From Paenibacillus sp. R14(2021) (lineage in GTDB: Bacteria > Bacillota > Bacilli > Paenibacillales > Paenibacillaceae): DNA of 64,000 nt. Each line of letters opens with the position of its first letter. The first letter of the stretch is position 1. Location of the stretch: NCBI RefSeq assembly GCF_019431355.1, contig NZ_CP080269.1:806001-870000 (forward strand), in the 5' to 3' direction. This document shows positions 43,262 to 51,117 of the stretch, one piece after another. The translations under genes were made by a program, and so were the position numbers. The notes under the pieces are model-generated. The model was not told where the DNA came from. It saw nothing but the letters and a program-made list of their open reading frames with translations, and ran no database searches.

Positions 43262-43300
43262 ACTTATTATGTATCTATTCAATAAAACAATTTAATAGTT
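43262..43300. promoter_or_regulatory. Inverted repeat upstream of the NmrA-like gene
   Basis: TATTCAA and TTGAATA flank an AT-rich centre (TATTCAATAAAACAATTTAA, then TAGTTGAATA), 40-70 bp before the start at 43337. It resembles the TTCAA..TTGAA dyads upstream of the ArsR-linked genes at 1592 and 50099. Confidence 0.4.
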
Positions 43301-43336
43301 GAATAAAACAAATATATCTAAAGGAGGGATACATTT

Positions 43337-44224
43337 ATGAAAAAAGTATTGATTACAGCCGCAGCCGGTGACACAGGACGTCCGGCGGTTGCAGCCCTGT
43401 TGGGAAAAGGATTTCAAGTTCGCGCTATGGTCCGTAAGGACGACGAGCGTGCACAAAAACTGCGTGATCTCGGCGCAGAGGTTATAATTGGTGACATGGC
43501 TAGTCTTCGCGACATCCGTGCAGCAATGGAAGGCATGCAAATGGCGTACTTCTGCTACCCGGTACAAGAGGGATTGGTTGAAAATGCTGTCATTTTCGCG
43601 CAAGCTGCCAAAGAACAAAACCTGGAACTCATCGTAAATATGTCGCACAAACAATCCCGTCCGTATGCACGCAGTAAAGCAACTCAAAATCATTGGCTGA
43701 GCGAACAGATTTTCAATTGGTCAGGCGTGCCATCGGTACACCTTCGCGTCACGTTCTTTATGGAGTGGTTGCTCTATATTTCTTCGAATATCAAGTACGG
43801 CCGCTATTTGATGCCTTTTAACAGAGAGAACCGTTTTGCACCGCTTGCCGCTAACGACACCGGTGCTATGATTGCCGGCATTATGGAAAACCCAGAGAAA
43901 TACTCAGGTCAGGCGCTTGCGCTGCATGGTCAAGTGGAGTACAGCCACGAAGAATTGGCGGCAGAAGTAGGCCGAGTGCTCGGCAAAGATCTGCCTTATG
44001 AGCATGTTACGGTTTCGGAATTCTTGGAAGCAATCGGCATGCAAGAACAAACGGCTTTGCGGAAACACATTGAAGCTGTCACGATCGATCAACAAGAAGG
44101 CTTGCTTGCTGGGTTGGATACAACAGGTGTGACGATCCTTGGCCATCCGCTGATGACTGTCGATGCGTTTATTAATGAAAATCGTTCGGCGTTCGAACTG
44201 AATTACCCGAAAAAATCGAGCTAA
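43337..44224 (+). CDS. NmrA-like NAD(P)-binding protein
   Basis: 295 residues of atypical SDR type: LITAAAGDTGRPAVAALLGKGF gives the GxxGxxG-like nucleotide loop, followed by AMVRKDDERAQKLRDLGAEV. The catalytic YxxxK of true dehydrogenases is absent, as in NmrA/HSCARG and azoreductase-like sensors. AAAGGAGGG precedes ATG 43337. A function as redox sensor or quinone/azo reductase is an inference. Confidence 0.87.
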   Translation: MKKVLITAAAGDTGRPAVAALLGKGFQVRAMVRKDDERAQKLRDLGAEVIIGDMASLRDIRAAMEGMQMAYFCYPVQEGLVENAVIFAQAAKEQNLELIVNMSHKQSRPYARSKATQNHWLSEQIFNWSGVPSVHLRVTFFMEWLLYISSNIKYGRYLMPFNRENRFAPLAANDTGAMIAGIMENPEKYSGQALALHGQVEYSHEELAAEVGRVLGKDLPYEHVTVSEFLEAIGMQEQTALRKHIEAVTIDQQEGLLAGLDTTGVTILGHPLMTVDAFINENRSAFELNYPKKSS

Positions 44225-44303
44225 TACAGCTCATGGTGCTTTGACGGGGATGGGACGCGCCTGATGGCATCCGACGAATTGGAGTTCATGGCAGAAAATA
44301 AGA

Positions 44304-44331
44304 AAGCCCTGATGAATGACCGTCAGGGCTT
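44304..44331. terminator. Bidirectional terminator
   Basis: AAGCCCTGA / TCAGGGCTT stem between convergent genes, with TTCTTAC on one side and an A-rich flank on the other. Confidence 0.85.
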
Positions 44332-44356
44332 CTTACCCATGGCACTTTTCTAACGT

Positions 44357-45196
44357 TTAGCGAGTAGGTCTGGCTTTACTAAGGATCAACCGGATGTCAG
44401 ATGAAATTGAAGCTGCTTTCGGACCCGGGTTTGAAATAGCCGTAAGTTTACGTTTTACGCTTTGAATGGCCTTGATCGCCTTATCATCGGTTACGGTCAA
44501 TATATTTGCGTTTAAGCCTCGAAGATTCGATTGTCCTTGATACGTTCCGCGAAGCCCTACAATGATTGTATCCCCAAGTACCAGAATATCATTGTAACCT
44601 TTTTGGCGGATTTGAGACTGCAGGTTTGTTGTCCCGTTCGACCCAGTGCCGTAACCAGACATGCTTCCTCCAGATGTGCTGGTGCCGTAACCAGACATGC
44701 TGCTTCCTCCAGATGTGCTGGTCCCGTATCCAGAGCCTGTTCCGTAACCATTCGTACCACTCATGCCGGTACCATAGCTATTCGCACCACTACCGTTCGA
44801 GTTGTTATATCCGAACGTACCGCCACCGGTCGAACTTGTGCCGTAGCCCGACATGCCCCCGCCGGTGTTACCGGTACTATAGCCTGTCATGCCTCCGCCA
44901 CTCGTGCCGGTACCATATCCAGTCATGCCTCCGCCGGTGGAGCCAGTACCGTAGATGGAAGATGTGCCACCACCGGTTGAACTTGTGCCATAGCCAGTCA
45001 TGCCACCACTGGTCGTACTGCGGCCCGTTTGGCCGGGCGTTGTACTATTCCTGCCTCCCATGCCTTGGCCGCTCTGTTGGGAAATGATCTCTCCAATACC
45101 AGTTCCTTTGTTTCGCACACCATTGTTATTCCCGCAACCGGAAGCGATTAACGGGAGCAGCAATAAACCACATGCGATAGATATCCGAATACGCAT
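44357..45196 (-). CDS. YhcN/YlaJ-family sporulation lipoprotein with a Gly/Ser/Thr/Tyr repeat tract
   Basis: About 279 residues. The lipoprotein signal ends IASGCGNNN. Residues about 45-195 are low-complexity repeats of the type GGGMTGYGTG-STG, roughly a dozen copies. The C-terminal 85 residues (IRQKGYNDILVLGDTIIVGL, then ILTVTDDKAIKAIQSVKRKL) match the YhcN/YlaJ domain of forespore-membrane lipoproteins. GTG 45199 and ATG 45196 are both possible behind AAAGGAGGT. The repeat insert is much longer than in typical members and is prone to slippage. Confidence 0.85.
   Translation of the reverse strand: MRIRISIACGLLLLPLIASGCGNNNGVRNKGTGIGEIISQQSGQGMGGRNSTTPGQTGRSTTSGGMTGYGTSSTGGGTSSIYGTGSTGGGMTGYGTGTSGGGMTGYSTGNTGGGMSGYGTSSTGGGTFGYNNSNGSGANSYGTGMSGTNGYGTGSGYGTSTSGGSSMSGYGTSTSGGSMSGYGTGSNGTTNLQSQIRQKGYNDILVLGDTIIVGLRGTYQGQSNLRGLNANILTVTDDKAIKAIQSVKRKLTAISNPGPKAASISSDIRLILSKARPTR
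44630..45040 (-). repeat. Coding tandem repeats in the YhcN-type lipoprotein gene
   Basis: Imperfect DNA units of about 36-45 bp built on the codons for GGGMTGYGT; an exact-looking longer unit repeats near 44640-44720. Copy number is expected to vary between strains. Confidence 0.7.
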
Positions 45197-45442
45197 CACT
45201 GTAGTACCTCCTTTTTATAAATGTGTTACCCCGATAAGGTGCCCTTAAAGGGTTGTCTTACAAATGAAAAAAATGGAGTACATACAGGGATAGGCCGAAA
45301 TACTTGTTTATTCCATTTTCCTATTCAAAGGTCTTACTTAAAATTTTCAGGTATAGGAGAGGTAAACCAGAGGGAGAATGTAAAGGGTGGGATGACGAAA
45401 ATAAAGCCGGAACATCAATACAAGAAGAAGGAGACCCTACTA

Positions 45443-45616
45443 ATGACTGACAACAACAACCATCAAACTGACATGAACGATGAAATGAAGGACCTGCTAA
45501 CACATCAAGCAGGAGCAACGGATTTACATAAAACAAGAAGAATGAACGAACCTGTTCAAATTGACCCTCCAGCAGTTCCAACTAATGGAGCAATTGATCC
45601 AAGAACTTCTGAGTAA
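45443..45616 (+). CDS. Small hydrophilic protein, 57 residues
   Basis: ATG 45443 lies 9 bases after AAGGAG; the longer in-frame ORF from 45221 has no such support. The product MTDNNNHQTDMNDEMKDLL and onward is polar, Asn/Asp/Thr-rich, without membrane segments or cysteine, and ends PTNGAIDPRTSE. No known family is recognised. Such short proteins are common near sporulation genes in Paenibacillus, but a spore role is only a guess. Confidence 0.6.
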   Translation: MTDNNNHQTDMNDEMKDLLTHQAGATDLHKTRRMNEPVQIDPPAVPTNGAIDPRTSE

Positions 45617-45780
45617 TAGGATGCTTAGCACAATCTCATCGAAGATATTTTGGAAAATAATCGCTCCATCGGTCCAGCTAATCGTGATATGATGGGACAA
45701 CGTATTAATTTATCGATATAGAAATGGCTGTCGAGACTCTCGACTGCCTGAGGACAGCCTAATAGCTGTCCTGTTTTTTT
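45617..45780 (+). other. Gene-tail fragment and terminator
   Basis: 45632-45721 stays open and reads HNLIEDILENNRSIGPANRD to a TAG, without a start codon: possibly the tail of a lost gene. 45751-45772 forms AGGACAGC..GCTGTCCT followed by GTTTTTTT, a good terminator. Nothing else is seen before the next RBS. Confidence 0.5.
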
Positions 45781-45912
45781 CGCATTCCGTCGCTTCCAAA
45801 TTACTAAAAAGTTAAGATTATAAGTTGTTTTGAGATACGGAGTTGTTTTATAGTACTTACTAAAGTATAGTTGTCACGTGCTAATGCACAACCATCCTTG
45901 GAGGTTACACAC

Positions 45913-46899
45913 ATGACGACTAGGAATCATATCGCGCTTCAAACTCCACTTCATACGGGCTTCGGACCTAGAACGACCGCCAAGGAAGCCTTGGGCGGCC
46001 AGGACCTGACCGGTAAGATCGCTATCGTTACGGGCGGCTATGCCGGGCTTGGTCTGGAAGCTGTCAAGGTGCTTGCCTCTGCAGGAGCAACGGTTATCGT
46101 GCCCGCACGCACGCCGGAGAAAGCGCAGGCAGCTTTAAGCGGGGTTCCGGGCGTGGAACTGGAACGATTGGAACTTATGGATCCCGCGTCCATCGATGCG
46201 TTTGCCGAGCGGTTCCGCACTACCGGCCGACCTTTGCATATCCTTATCAATTCCGCAGGCATCATGGCGACTCCGCTGGCTCGCGATTCGCGGGGATTTG
46301 AATCCCAGCTTGCGACGAATCATTTGGGCCATTTTCAGCTAACCGCGCGGTTATGGCCGGCGCTCAAGAAGGCGGAAGGCGCAAGAATCATATCCGTATC
46401 GTCGCGCGGGCATCAGCTCGGCGGCTTTGATTTTGAAGATCCCAACTTCAATACGCGCGACTATGAGAGGTGGGCTGCGTACGCGCAGTCGAAGACGGCG
46501 AACGCACTGTTTGCCGTGGCCATGGATAAACGTGGAGAAGCACATGGCGTACGGACCTTTTCCGTTCATCCGGGCACGATCATCACGAATTTGAGCCGCT
46601 ATATGACCGATGACGAATTGGGTGCGATTAGTACGTTGAATGAGCAGGGGGAACGCGTCTTATCAGAGTACAACGATGAATTCAAGACGATCGAGGAAGG
46701 CGCGGCCACTTTCGTCTGGTCCGCGGTTCACCCTCAGCTCGACGGGAAGGGCGGCGTCTATTGCGAGAACGGGGACATCGCGATCATCACATCCACCCCG
46801 TTCACGCCAGGCGTATACGAATGGGCAGTGAACGCCGAGGACGCCGAGCGGCTGTGGACGTTAAGCGAACAATTAACCGGCGTGAGATTCGAACTCTAA
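45913..46899 (+). CDS. Short-chain oxidoreductase (retinol-dehydrogenase-like extended SDR)
   Basis: About 328 residues from ATG 45913 (GGAGG 8 bases upstream; the start at 45871 is rejected). Motifs: VTGGYAGLGLEAVKVLASAG, LINSAGIMATP, Ser in ISVSSRGHQ, and the YxxxK as YAQSKTAN; HPGTIITNL follows. The overall pattern is that of WW-oxidoreductase/retinol-dehydrogenase-like proteins. It is probably NADP-dependent; the substrate is unknown. A stem-loop at 46916-46945 closes the unit. Confidence 0.9.
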   Translation: MTTRNHIALQTPLHTGFGPRTTAKEALGGQDLTGKIAIVTGGYAGLGLEAVKVLASAGATVIVPARTPEKAQAALSGVPGVELERLELMDPASIDAFAERFRTTGRPLHILINSAGIMATPLARDSRGFESQLATNHLGHFQLTARLWPALKKAEGARIISVSSRGHQLGGFDFEDPNFNTRDYERWAAYAQSKTANALFAVAMDKRGEAHGVRTFSVHPGTIITNLSRYMTDDELGAISTLNEQGERVLSEYNDEFKTIEEGAATFVWSAVHPQLDGKGGVYCENGDIAIITSTPFTPGVYEWAVNAEDAERLWTLSEQLTGVRFEL

Positions 46900-46915
46900 C
46901 AAATTCTGAATATTG

Positions 46916-46945
46916 ATAACGGCAGCTTTCGCGGGCTGCTGTTAT
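46916..46945 (+). terminator. Terminator after the SDR gene
   Basis: ATAACGGCAGC pairs with GCTGCTGTTAT (one G-U) around an 8-base loop, followed by TGTTCT. Confidence 0.7.
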
Positions 46946-47035
46946 TGTTCTGCTCGGTTTCCAGACTGGATTAGAGTAAAGCATGGATTGTCATGTCGTA
47001 CGCGATAAGGCTGATCTGATGATGGATTAGTGAAC

Positions 47036-47105
47036 TGGGGTGGCAACACGACGAATCTTATTGCCAAGACATTGTTCTTGGCGGGGGGTTCTTTTTTTGT
47101 TTTCT
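47036..47105 (+). promoter_or_regulatory. Weak T-box-like motif followed by terminator-like hairpins
   Basis: GGGGTGGCAACACG resembles the 14-nt T-box consensus (AGGGTGGNACCGCG). TGGCAA can pair with TTGCCA, and GCCAAGA..TCTTGGC follows with GGGGGGTTCTTTTTTT. No Stem I or specifier loop was recognised upstream, and the next start (47134) is a 38-codon ORF without RBS. It is either a decayed leader or a coincidence. Nothing else is supported in 46946-47327. Confidence 0.3.
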
Positions 47106-47327
47106 TTCAAAAGTCAAGAACAATGATTTCTTTCAATCTGAATGAATTTATCCTGAAGAGGAGTAATATAGACGATCCGGAAATGGATTTTAATATAGAA
47201 AACGGATTGGATATATACTTGGCTTCGTCATCAGCGTAAAAATAGGACAGATAAATAACTTCAGTCCCTAAAGGACACGTGGTAAAATGTGGTATGGAGA
47301 ATTCACTTTACTATTAGGAGTGGCATG

Positions 47328-47792
47328 ATGCAAGTCAATATTCCCGGACAAGAAAATATTAATATTAGTCATCTTGTTTTAGACTTTAATGGAACGATTG
47401 CTTTGGATGGACGAGTATTGCCCGGTATAAGGGAAAGACTAATGGAATTAGAGAAATTGCTTAAGATCCATGTATTAACTGCTGATAGCAATGGGAGTGC
47501 GGCAAGAGAATGTGAAGAGTTACCTGTGGAACTACAAGTCATCGGACAAGATAATCAAAGAGAAGAAAAAAGCAATTTTGTTTGTAAACTCGCACCTGGA
47601 GTTGCCGTTTTAGGTAACGGGGTAAATGATGAGCTTATGTTCCGCCAAGCCGACCTATCAATTGCTGTAATTGGTAAAGAAGGTTGCGCTACGACGACGT
47701 TAATAGCAAGTCAAATCATTGTTAATGATGTTTTAGATGGATTGGATCTATTATTAAACCCTCACAGGCTAGTTCCAACCCTTAGAAAATAA
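47328..47792 (+). CDS. HAD-superfamily hydrolase, soluble P-type-ATPase-like
   Basis: About 154 residues from ATG 47328 (AGGAG 7 bases upstream). Haloacid dehalogenase motifs: motif I LVLDFNGTIA (nucleophile Asp; the usual second Asp is Asn), motif II region LTADSNGSA, and motif IV LGNGVNDELMFRQADLSIAV. This small cap-less type resembles the phosphorylation domain of P-type ATPases and is often annotated 'ATPase P'. The lost general-acid Asp is common in that subgroup. Substrate unknown. Confidence 0.85.
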   Translation: MQVNIPGQENINISHLVLDFNGTIALDGRVLPGIRERLMELEKLLKIHVLTADSNGSAARECEELPVELQVIGQDNQREEKSNFVCKLAPGVAVLGNGVNDELMFRQADLSIAVIGKEGCATTTLIASQIIVNDVLDGLDLLLNPHRLVPTLRK

Positions 47793-47870
47793 CATTACAT
47801 GTAACGGTAAATTAAATCGCAATATCCAACGTAGCAAACTTTGAATGACAGATATGAGATTATGCGGGTA

Positions 47871-47905
47871 AAAAAACACCGGTAACCTTAAGGAGGTGAC
47901 CGGCG
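47871..47905 (-). terminator. Terminator of the former VOC gene
   Basis: CACCGGTAACCT pairs with AGGTGACCGGCG with two mismatches; on the minus strand it is followed by T7. It lies directly after the fragment's stop codon. Confidence 0.65.
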
Positions 47906-47913
47906 TTTCCATA

Positions 47914-48118
47914 TTAGCGTTTCGGCATTTTGCTTTCATCCATGTACAGCAGGTTCCAGCGGTGGCCGTCCAGGTCGGCAAATCCTGCGCCGTACATCCA
48001 GCCGTCAAATTCACTCGGCTTGCCAAAGATGCTTCCTCCGGCAAACTCTACTTTTTGAATGAAGGCATCTACTTCTTCTCGGCTATCAGCGCCAATGGAA
48101 ACAATACTCCAGCTGGTT
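47914..48118 (-). pseudogene. C-terminal fragment of a VOC/glyoxalase-family protein
   Basis: Minus-strand frame ending KMPKR-stop at 47914 reads SWSIVSIGADSREEVDAFI, FAGGSIFGKPSEFDGWMYG and FADLDGHRWNLLYMDES, the standard C-terminal half of glyoxalase/bleomycin-resistance-like proteins. A stop directly upstream and the missing first half show it is a remnant. Confidence 0.75.
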
Positions 48119-48309
48119 TAGTCAGTACCGTAGAGTACTAAATAATATACTTTTTGAGCACTCCCTAAGGAGTGCTTTTTTCATGAGGAGATAGGTAACT
48201 TGTTTCGTGCAACAAGAACATCTATACAACGGAAATAGGTAAGGTTCAAAGCAATTAATTGGCATAGAAATGACGTTGACAATAAAGCGGTAAGTCATTA
48301 ATATAAAAC

Positions 48310-48331
48310 AATTCAATTGAACAATTGAATT
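48310..48331. promoter_or_regulatory. 22-bp palindrome upstream of the second DinB remnant
   Basis: AATTCAATTG-AA-CAATTGAATT, a perfect dyad with 10-bp arms, related in half-site (TTCAA/TTGAA) to the ArsR-type sites elsewhere in the window. It probably was the operator of the gene now broken at 48377. Confidence 0.45.
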
Positions 48332-48376
48332 ATTGTTCACTGAATTGAAATTAATCTTATTTTAAGGAGAGATATG

Positions 48377-48711
48377 ATGAATAAGTTTTAATTACCAACG
48401 TGGGGAGTGCCTGTGATGCATCGACGATTTCGCGGGTAGGAAAGAGCATTTACTCGACGACCCCGCAGGATGATATCGCAAAATCGTTCCCTGTGTTGAC
48501 GATACCGCAGTTGGTGAGCATGTTGAAAGAACAGCCGGATAGAATTCGCGAGACGTTTCCAATTAGCCGCTTCAACGAAAGCGTATCTCCTCTTACAACG
48601 TCAACAGGACTTGACCTACTCACACCAGAACAGTCGGTCCGTTATAGCATGTACCATGAAGGATTGCATTTCGGGACCATTAACGCTTACAAAAGAATCT
48701 TGTCCCGTTAA
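48377..48711 (+). pseudogene. Truncated, frameshifted DinB-family gene
   Basis: The ribosome site AAGGAGAG and ATGAATAAGTTTTAA give only a four-codon stub. From about 48436 the frame reads RVGKSIYSTTPQDDIAKSFP to SVRYSMYHEGLHFGT..YKRILSR, aligning with the second half of the DinB-like pseudogene at 41906. The N-terminal helix and first His motif are gone. Confidence 0.75.
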
Positions 48712-48805
48712 AACCTATCCAGGACTACCTAGATAACGTGGACGAATTTTAAAAAATGGATATTCATTTTAATATTAATATGAAGAAAAAATAATGGAGG
48801 GCTTT

Positions 48806-49828
48806 ATGAATAGAATGAAATCGAGATGGTTTATCATAGCAATTACGTTAGTAGCGACTATACTTCTTACAGCCTTTGCAGGAAACCATGAAAAGGGAAT
48901 TATGAAAGCCGCAAATGAAACAAAAACCCATCTTTATTCCGATAAGGAGCTCGTCAAAAAAATTCCAGGATTTAAAAACGGTAATAAAGCGGTAAATGGA
49001 GTCACTCTCCACTATGTTGAAGGTGGTAAAGGTAAACCGCTGTTCCTTCTTCCAGGATGGCCGCAAACGTGGTATTCATTCCACAAAATTATGCCGGAAT
49101 TAGCAAAGAAATATCATGTTTATGCCATTGATTATCGGGGAATGGGTAGTTCCAGCAAGCCGGAAACAGGCTATGATAAAAAGACATTAGCTTCTGATAT
49201 TTATGCGCTAGCCAAAAAGCTCGGTTACGAGAAAGTTAATATCGCAGGACATGATATCGGATCTATGGTTGCTTACGCTTATGCAGCTAATTACCCGCAA
49301 GCTACAAATAAAGTAGCGATGCTGGATGTTCCGCACCCTAACGAGAGCTTTATAACGCAACTACCGCTCTTGCCTCCGCCTGGAGCGTACGATTTAGAGA
49401 ATCCTGATGCTCCGAAGTTCCCGTGGTGGTTTGCATTGAACACGATACCAGAATTACCGGAGAAATTGTTGCAAGGAAAACAGTTGGAAACCTTCCACAA
49501 TTGGATTTTTGATTATCAGATTTATGACAAAGCATCTATGCCTAAAGAAGATAGAGATGCCTACATTACTGCATATTCAACACCTGAAGCCATTCGCGCA
49601 AGTAACGGTTGGTATAAAACATTAAGACAAGATATTGAAGATTTTAAAACGTATGATAGGCTTTCAGTTCCCGTTCTTGGTATCGGAGGTACAAAGTTTA
49701 ATCTTGAGCCGTTCTTACGTGGTTATGCCACTGACGTGAAAATTGTAACATTTGAGAAAAGTGGACACTGGATCGCAGAGGAAAAACCACAAGAAACAAT
49801 TAAAGCGTTTAAAGATTTTTTTAATTAA
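48806..49828 (+). CDS. Exported alpha/beta hydrolase (epoxide hydrolase/haloalkane dehalogenase-like)
   Basis: About 340 residues. ATG 48806 lies 5 bases after GGAGG and opens MNRMKSRWFIIAITLVATIL, a signal peptide or anchor. The catalytic core shows LFLLPGWPQTWYSFHKIMP (HGWP-type oxyanion motif with Leu-Pro in place of His-Gly), AIDYRGMGSS, the nucleophile IAGHDIGSMVAYAYA (Asp, as in epoxide hydrolases) and SGHWIAEEKP with the catalytic His. An Asp nucleophile argues for hydrolysis of epoxides or organohalides rather than esters. A long terminator follows. Confidence 0.87.
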   Translation: MNRMKSRWFIIAITLVATILLTAFAGNHEKGIMKAANETKTHLYSDKELVKKIPGFKNGNKAVNGVTLHYVEGGKGKPLFLLPGWPQTWYSFHKIMPELAKKYHVYAIDYRGMGSSSKPETGYDKKTLASDIYALAKKLGYEKVNIAGHDIGSMVAYAYAANYPQATNKVAMLDVPHPNESFITQLPLLPPPGAYDLENPDAPKFPWWFALNTIPELPEKLLQGKQLETFHNWIFDYQIYDKASMPKEDRDAYITAYSTPEAIRASNGWYKTLRQDIEDFKTYDRLSVPVLGIGGTKFNLEPFLRGYATDVKIVTFEKSGHWIAEEKPQETIKAFKDFFN

Positions 49829-49838
49829 AAAGTAAAGA

Positions 49839-49890
49839 AAAAGGGGCTGTCCAGAAAGTCAGAGAACACTGACTTCTGACAGGCCCTTTT
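49839..49890 (+). terminator. Long terminator
   Basis: A compound stem: AAAGGGGCTGTC against GACAGGCCCTTTT outside, and AGAAAGTCAG against CTGACTTCT inside, ending in TTTT. It lies 11 bp after the hydrolase stop. The next 200 bp to the ArsR-type gene contain only the operator candidate at 50070. Confidence 0.85.
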
Positions 49891-50069
49891 ATAAAAAAGG
49901 ACATAATTATGCAAGCATAATACAGGGCAGCATCCGGTCCTGCGGCGGTCAACTATGCGATCGCATATTCGCAGCTGCGTGAGGCAAGAATATTATTGGG
50001 TCAAGCGCGAAATTCATTGAAGAGAATTAGGTCCTTGACACGATTAGGGACAGCATATAACATATAACC

Positions 50070-50089
50070 ATTCAACAATGAAATTGAAT
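50070..50089. promoter_or_regulatory. Operator candidate of the ArsR-rhodanese gene
   Basis: ATTCAACAATGAAATTGAAT, with 6-bp arms ATTCAA/TTGAAT, sits 10 bp before the start region, suggesting autorepression. Confidence 0.5.
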
Positions 50090-50098
50090 AGTTAGGAT

Positions 50099-50767
50099 GT
50101 GGTGATCGTGGACGAAGTGCGTAAGTGGAAAGATAATTTGTATCTTGAGTTTGCTCGCATCGGCAAGTGTCTATCTAGTCCGAAACGTTTAGAGCTTATC
50201 GACTTACTTGCTCAAGGCCCTAAATCTGTCGAGCAGCTTTCTAAGCTTACGGGAATGAGTGTCGCGAATGTATCGCAGCATTTGCAAACGCTGCATGACT
50301 CCAAACTCGTTCGTTTTCATAAGAAGGGGAATTATGTTATCTATGAGGTTGCGGAATTATCAATCGTTGACTTCATGATTTCTTTGCATCGTCTTGGCGA
50401 AAAGCGGTTGACGTCTATTCAACAGCTAAAGGCTGAAATTTTTCAAGATCACGCCAATAGTACGCTTCTGGCTTTAGACGAGCTCGAAAAGATGGAAGAA
50501 GGGAAAGTTTTATTATTAGATATAAGGCCCGAAGATGAATATCAATCAGGGCATATCCCTGGAGCCATTTCGGTACCTATTGATGACCTGAAAACAAAGC
50601 TTACGACATTACCGACGGATAAAGAAATTGTTGTGTACTGTCGAGGGCCATATTGTAATATGTCCGCTCAAGCAGTTGAAATTTTACAAGAAAACGGATT
50701 TCATGCATATCGAATCGAAGAGGGCGTGCATGAATGGAAGCGACACTTTGAACAATTGAGTCATTAA
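50099..50767 (+). CDS. ArsR-type regulator fused to a rhodanese domain
   Basis: 222 residues. Residues 1-95 form a winged helix (CLSSPKRLELIDLLAQGPKS, GMSVANVSQHLQTLHDSKLV). Residues 120-215 are a rhodanese domain with LLLDIRPEDEYQSGHIPGAI and the active-site loop VVYCRGPYC, whose first Cys can carry a persulfide. The start may be GTG 50099, 50102 or 50108. Fusions of this kind are known in Firmicutes and may couple DNA binding to sulfane-sulfur or thiol status. No sulfur-metabolism partner is adjacent. Confidence 0.9.
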   Translation: MVIVDEVRKWKDNLYLEFARIGKCLSSPKRLELIDLLAQGPKSVEQLSKLTGMSVANVSQHLQTLHDSKLVRFHKKGNYVIYEVAELSIVDFMISLHRLGEKRLTSIQQLKAEIFQDHANSTLLALDELEKMEEGKVLLLDIRPEDEYQSGHIPGAISVPIDDLKTKLTTLPTDKEIVVYCRGPYCNMSAQAVEILQENGFHAYRIEEGVHEWKRHFEQLSH

Positions 50768-51023
50768 TGATGGTGGTTTATGAGTTAGAACCTTAAAAGG
50801 CGAACAATACTATTTATCCAATAATTATTATTCGTATTCTTGTTGATCAAACCCCTAATCACTGATATATTAATTAAGCAACATTCGCAAACAGAATATA
50901 CTCGAATATGCTCGGTAATATGGTCTGAGTGTCTCTACCCGGTTCTCCTTAAATGAACTGGACTTCGAGTTAAAGTATCGCGTCTTTGGCTTATTTGCTT
51001 AATTATTCGCGCTTTAACTATCG

Positions 51024-51067
51024 AAGGGTCTAGAAGGTAGCGTTCGTCTACCGTCGAGACCTTTTTC
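51024..51067 (+). terminator. Stem-loop in the leader of the nucleosidase gene
   Basis: AAGGGTCT..GGTAG pairs with CTACC..AGACCTTTTT; it lies 50 bp before the start at 51118. It could end an upstream transcript or act as an attenuator. The rest of 50768-51023 shows no supported gene. Confidence 0.65.
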
Positions 51068-51117
51068 TATGGCCTCATTTCCCGAGCATATCGAACACCC
51101 AGAGGAGACCTGCGAGA

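Noticed and set aside
44531..45087. Cys/Arg-rich plus-strand ORFs over the YhcN-type gene
   Set aside because: They are products of the repeat tract read on the wrong strand.
47896..48141. 81-codon plus-strand ORF
   Set aside because: The same DNA reads as a convincing VOC-family C-terminus on the minus strand, followed by a minus-strand terminator.
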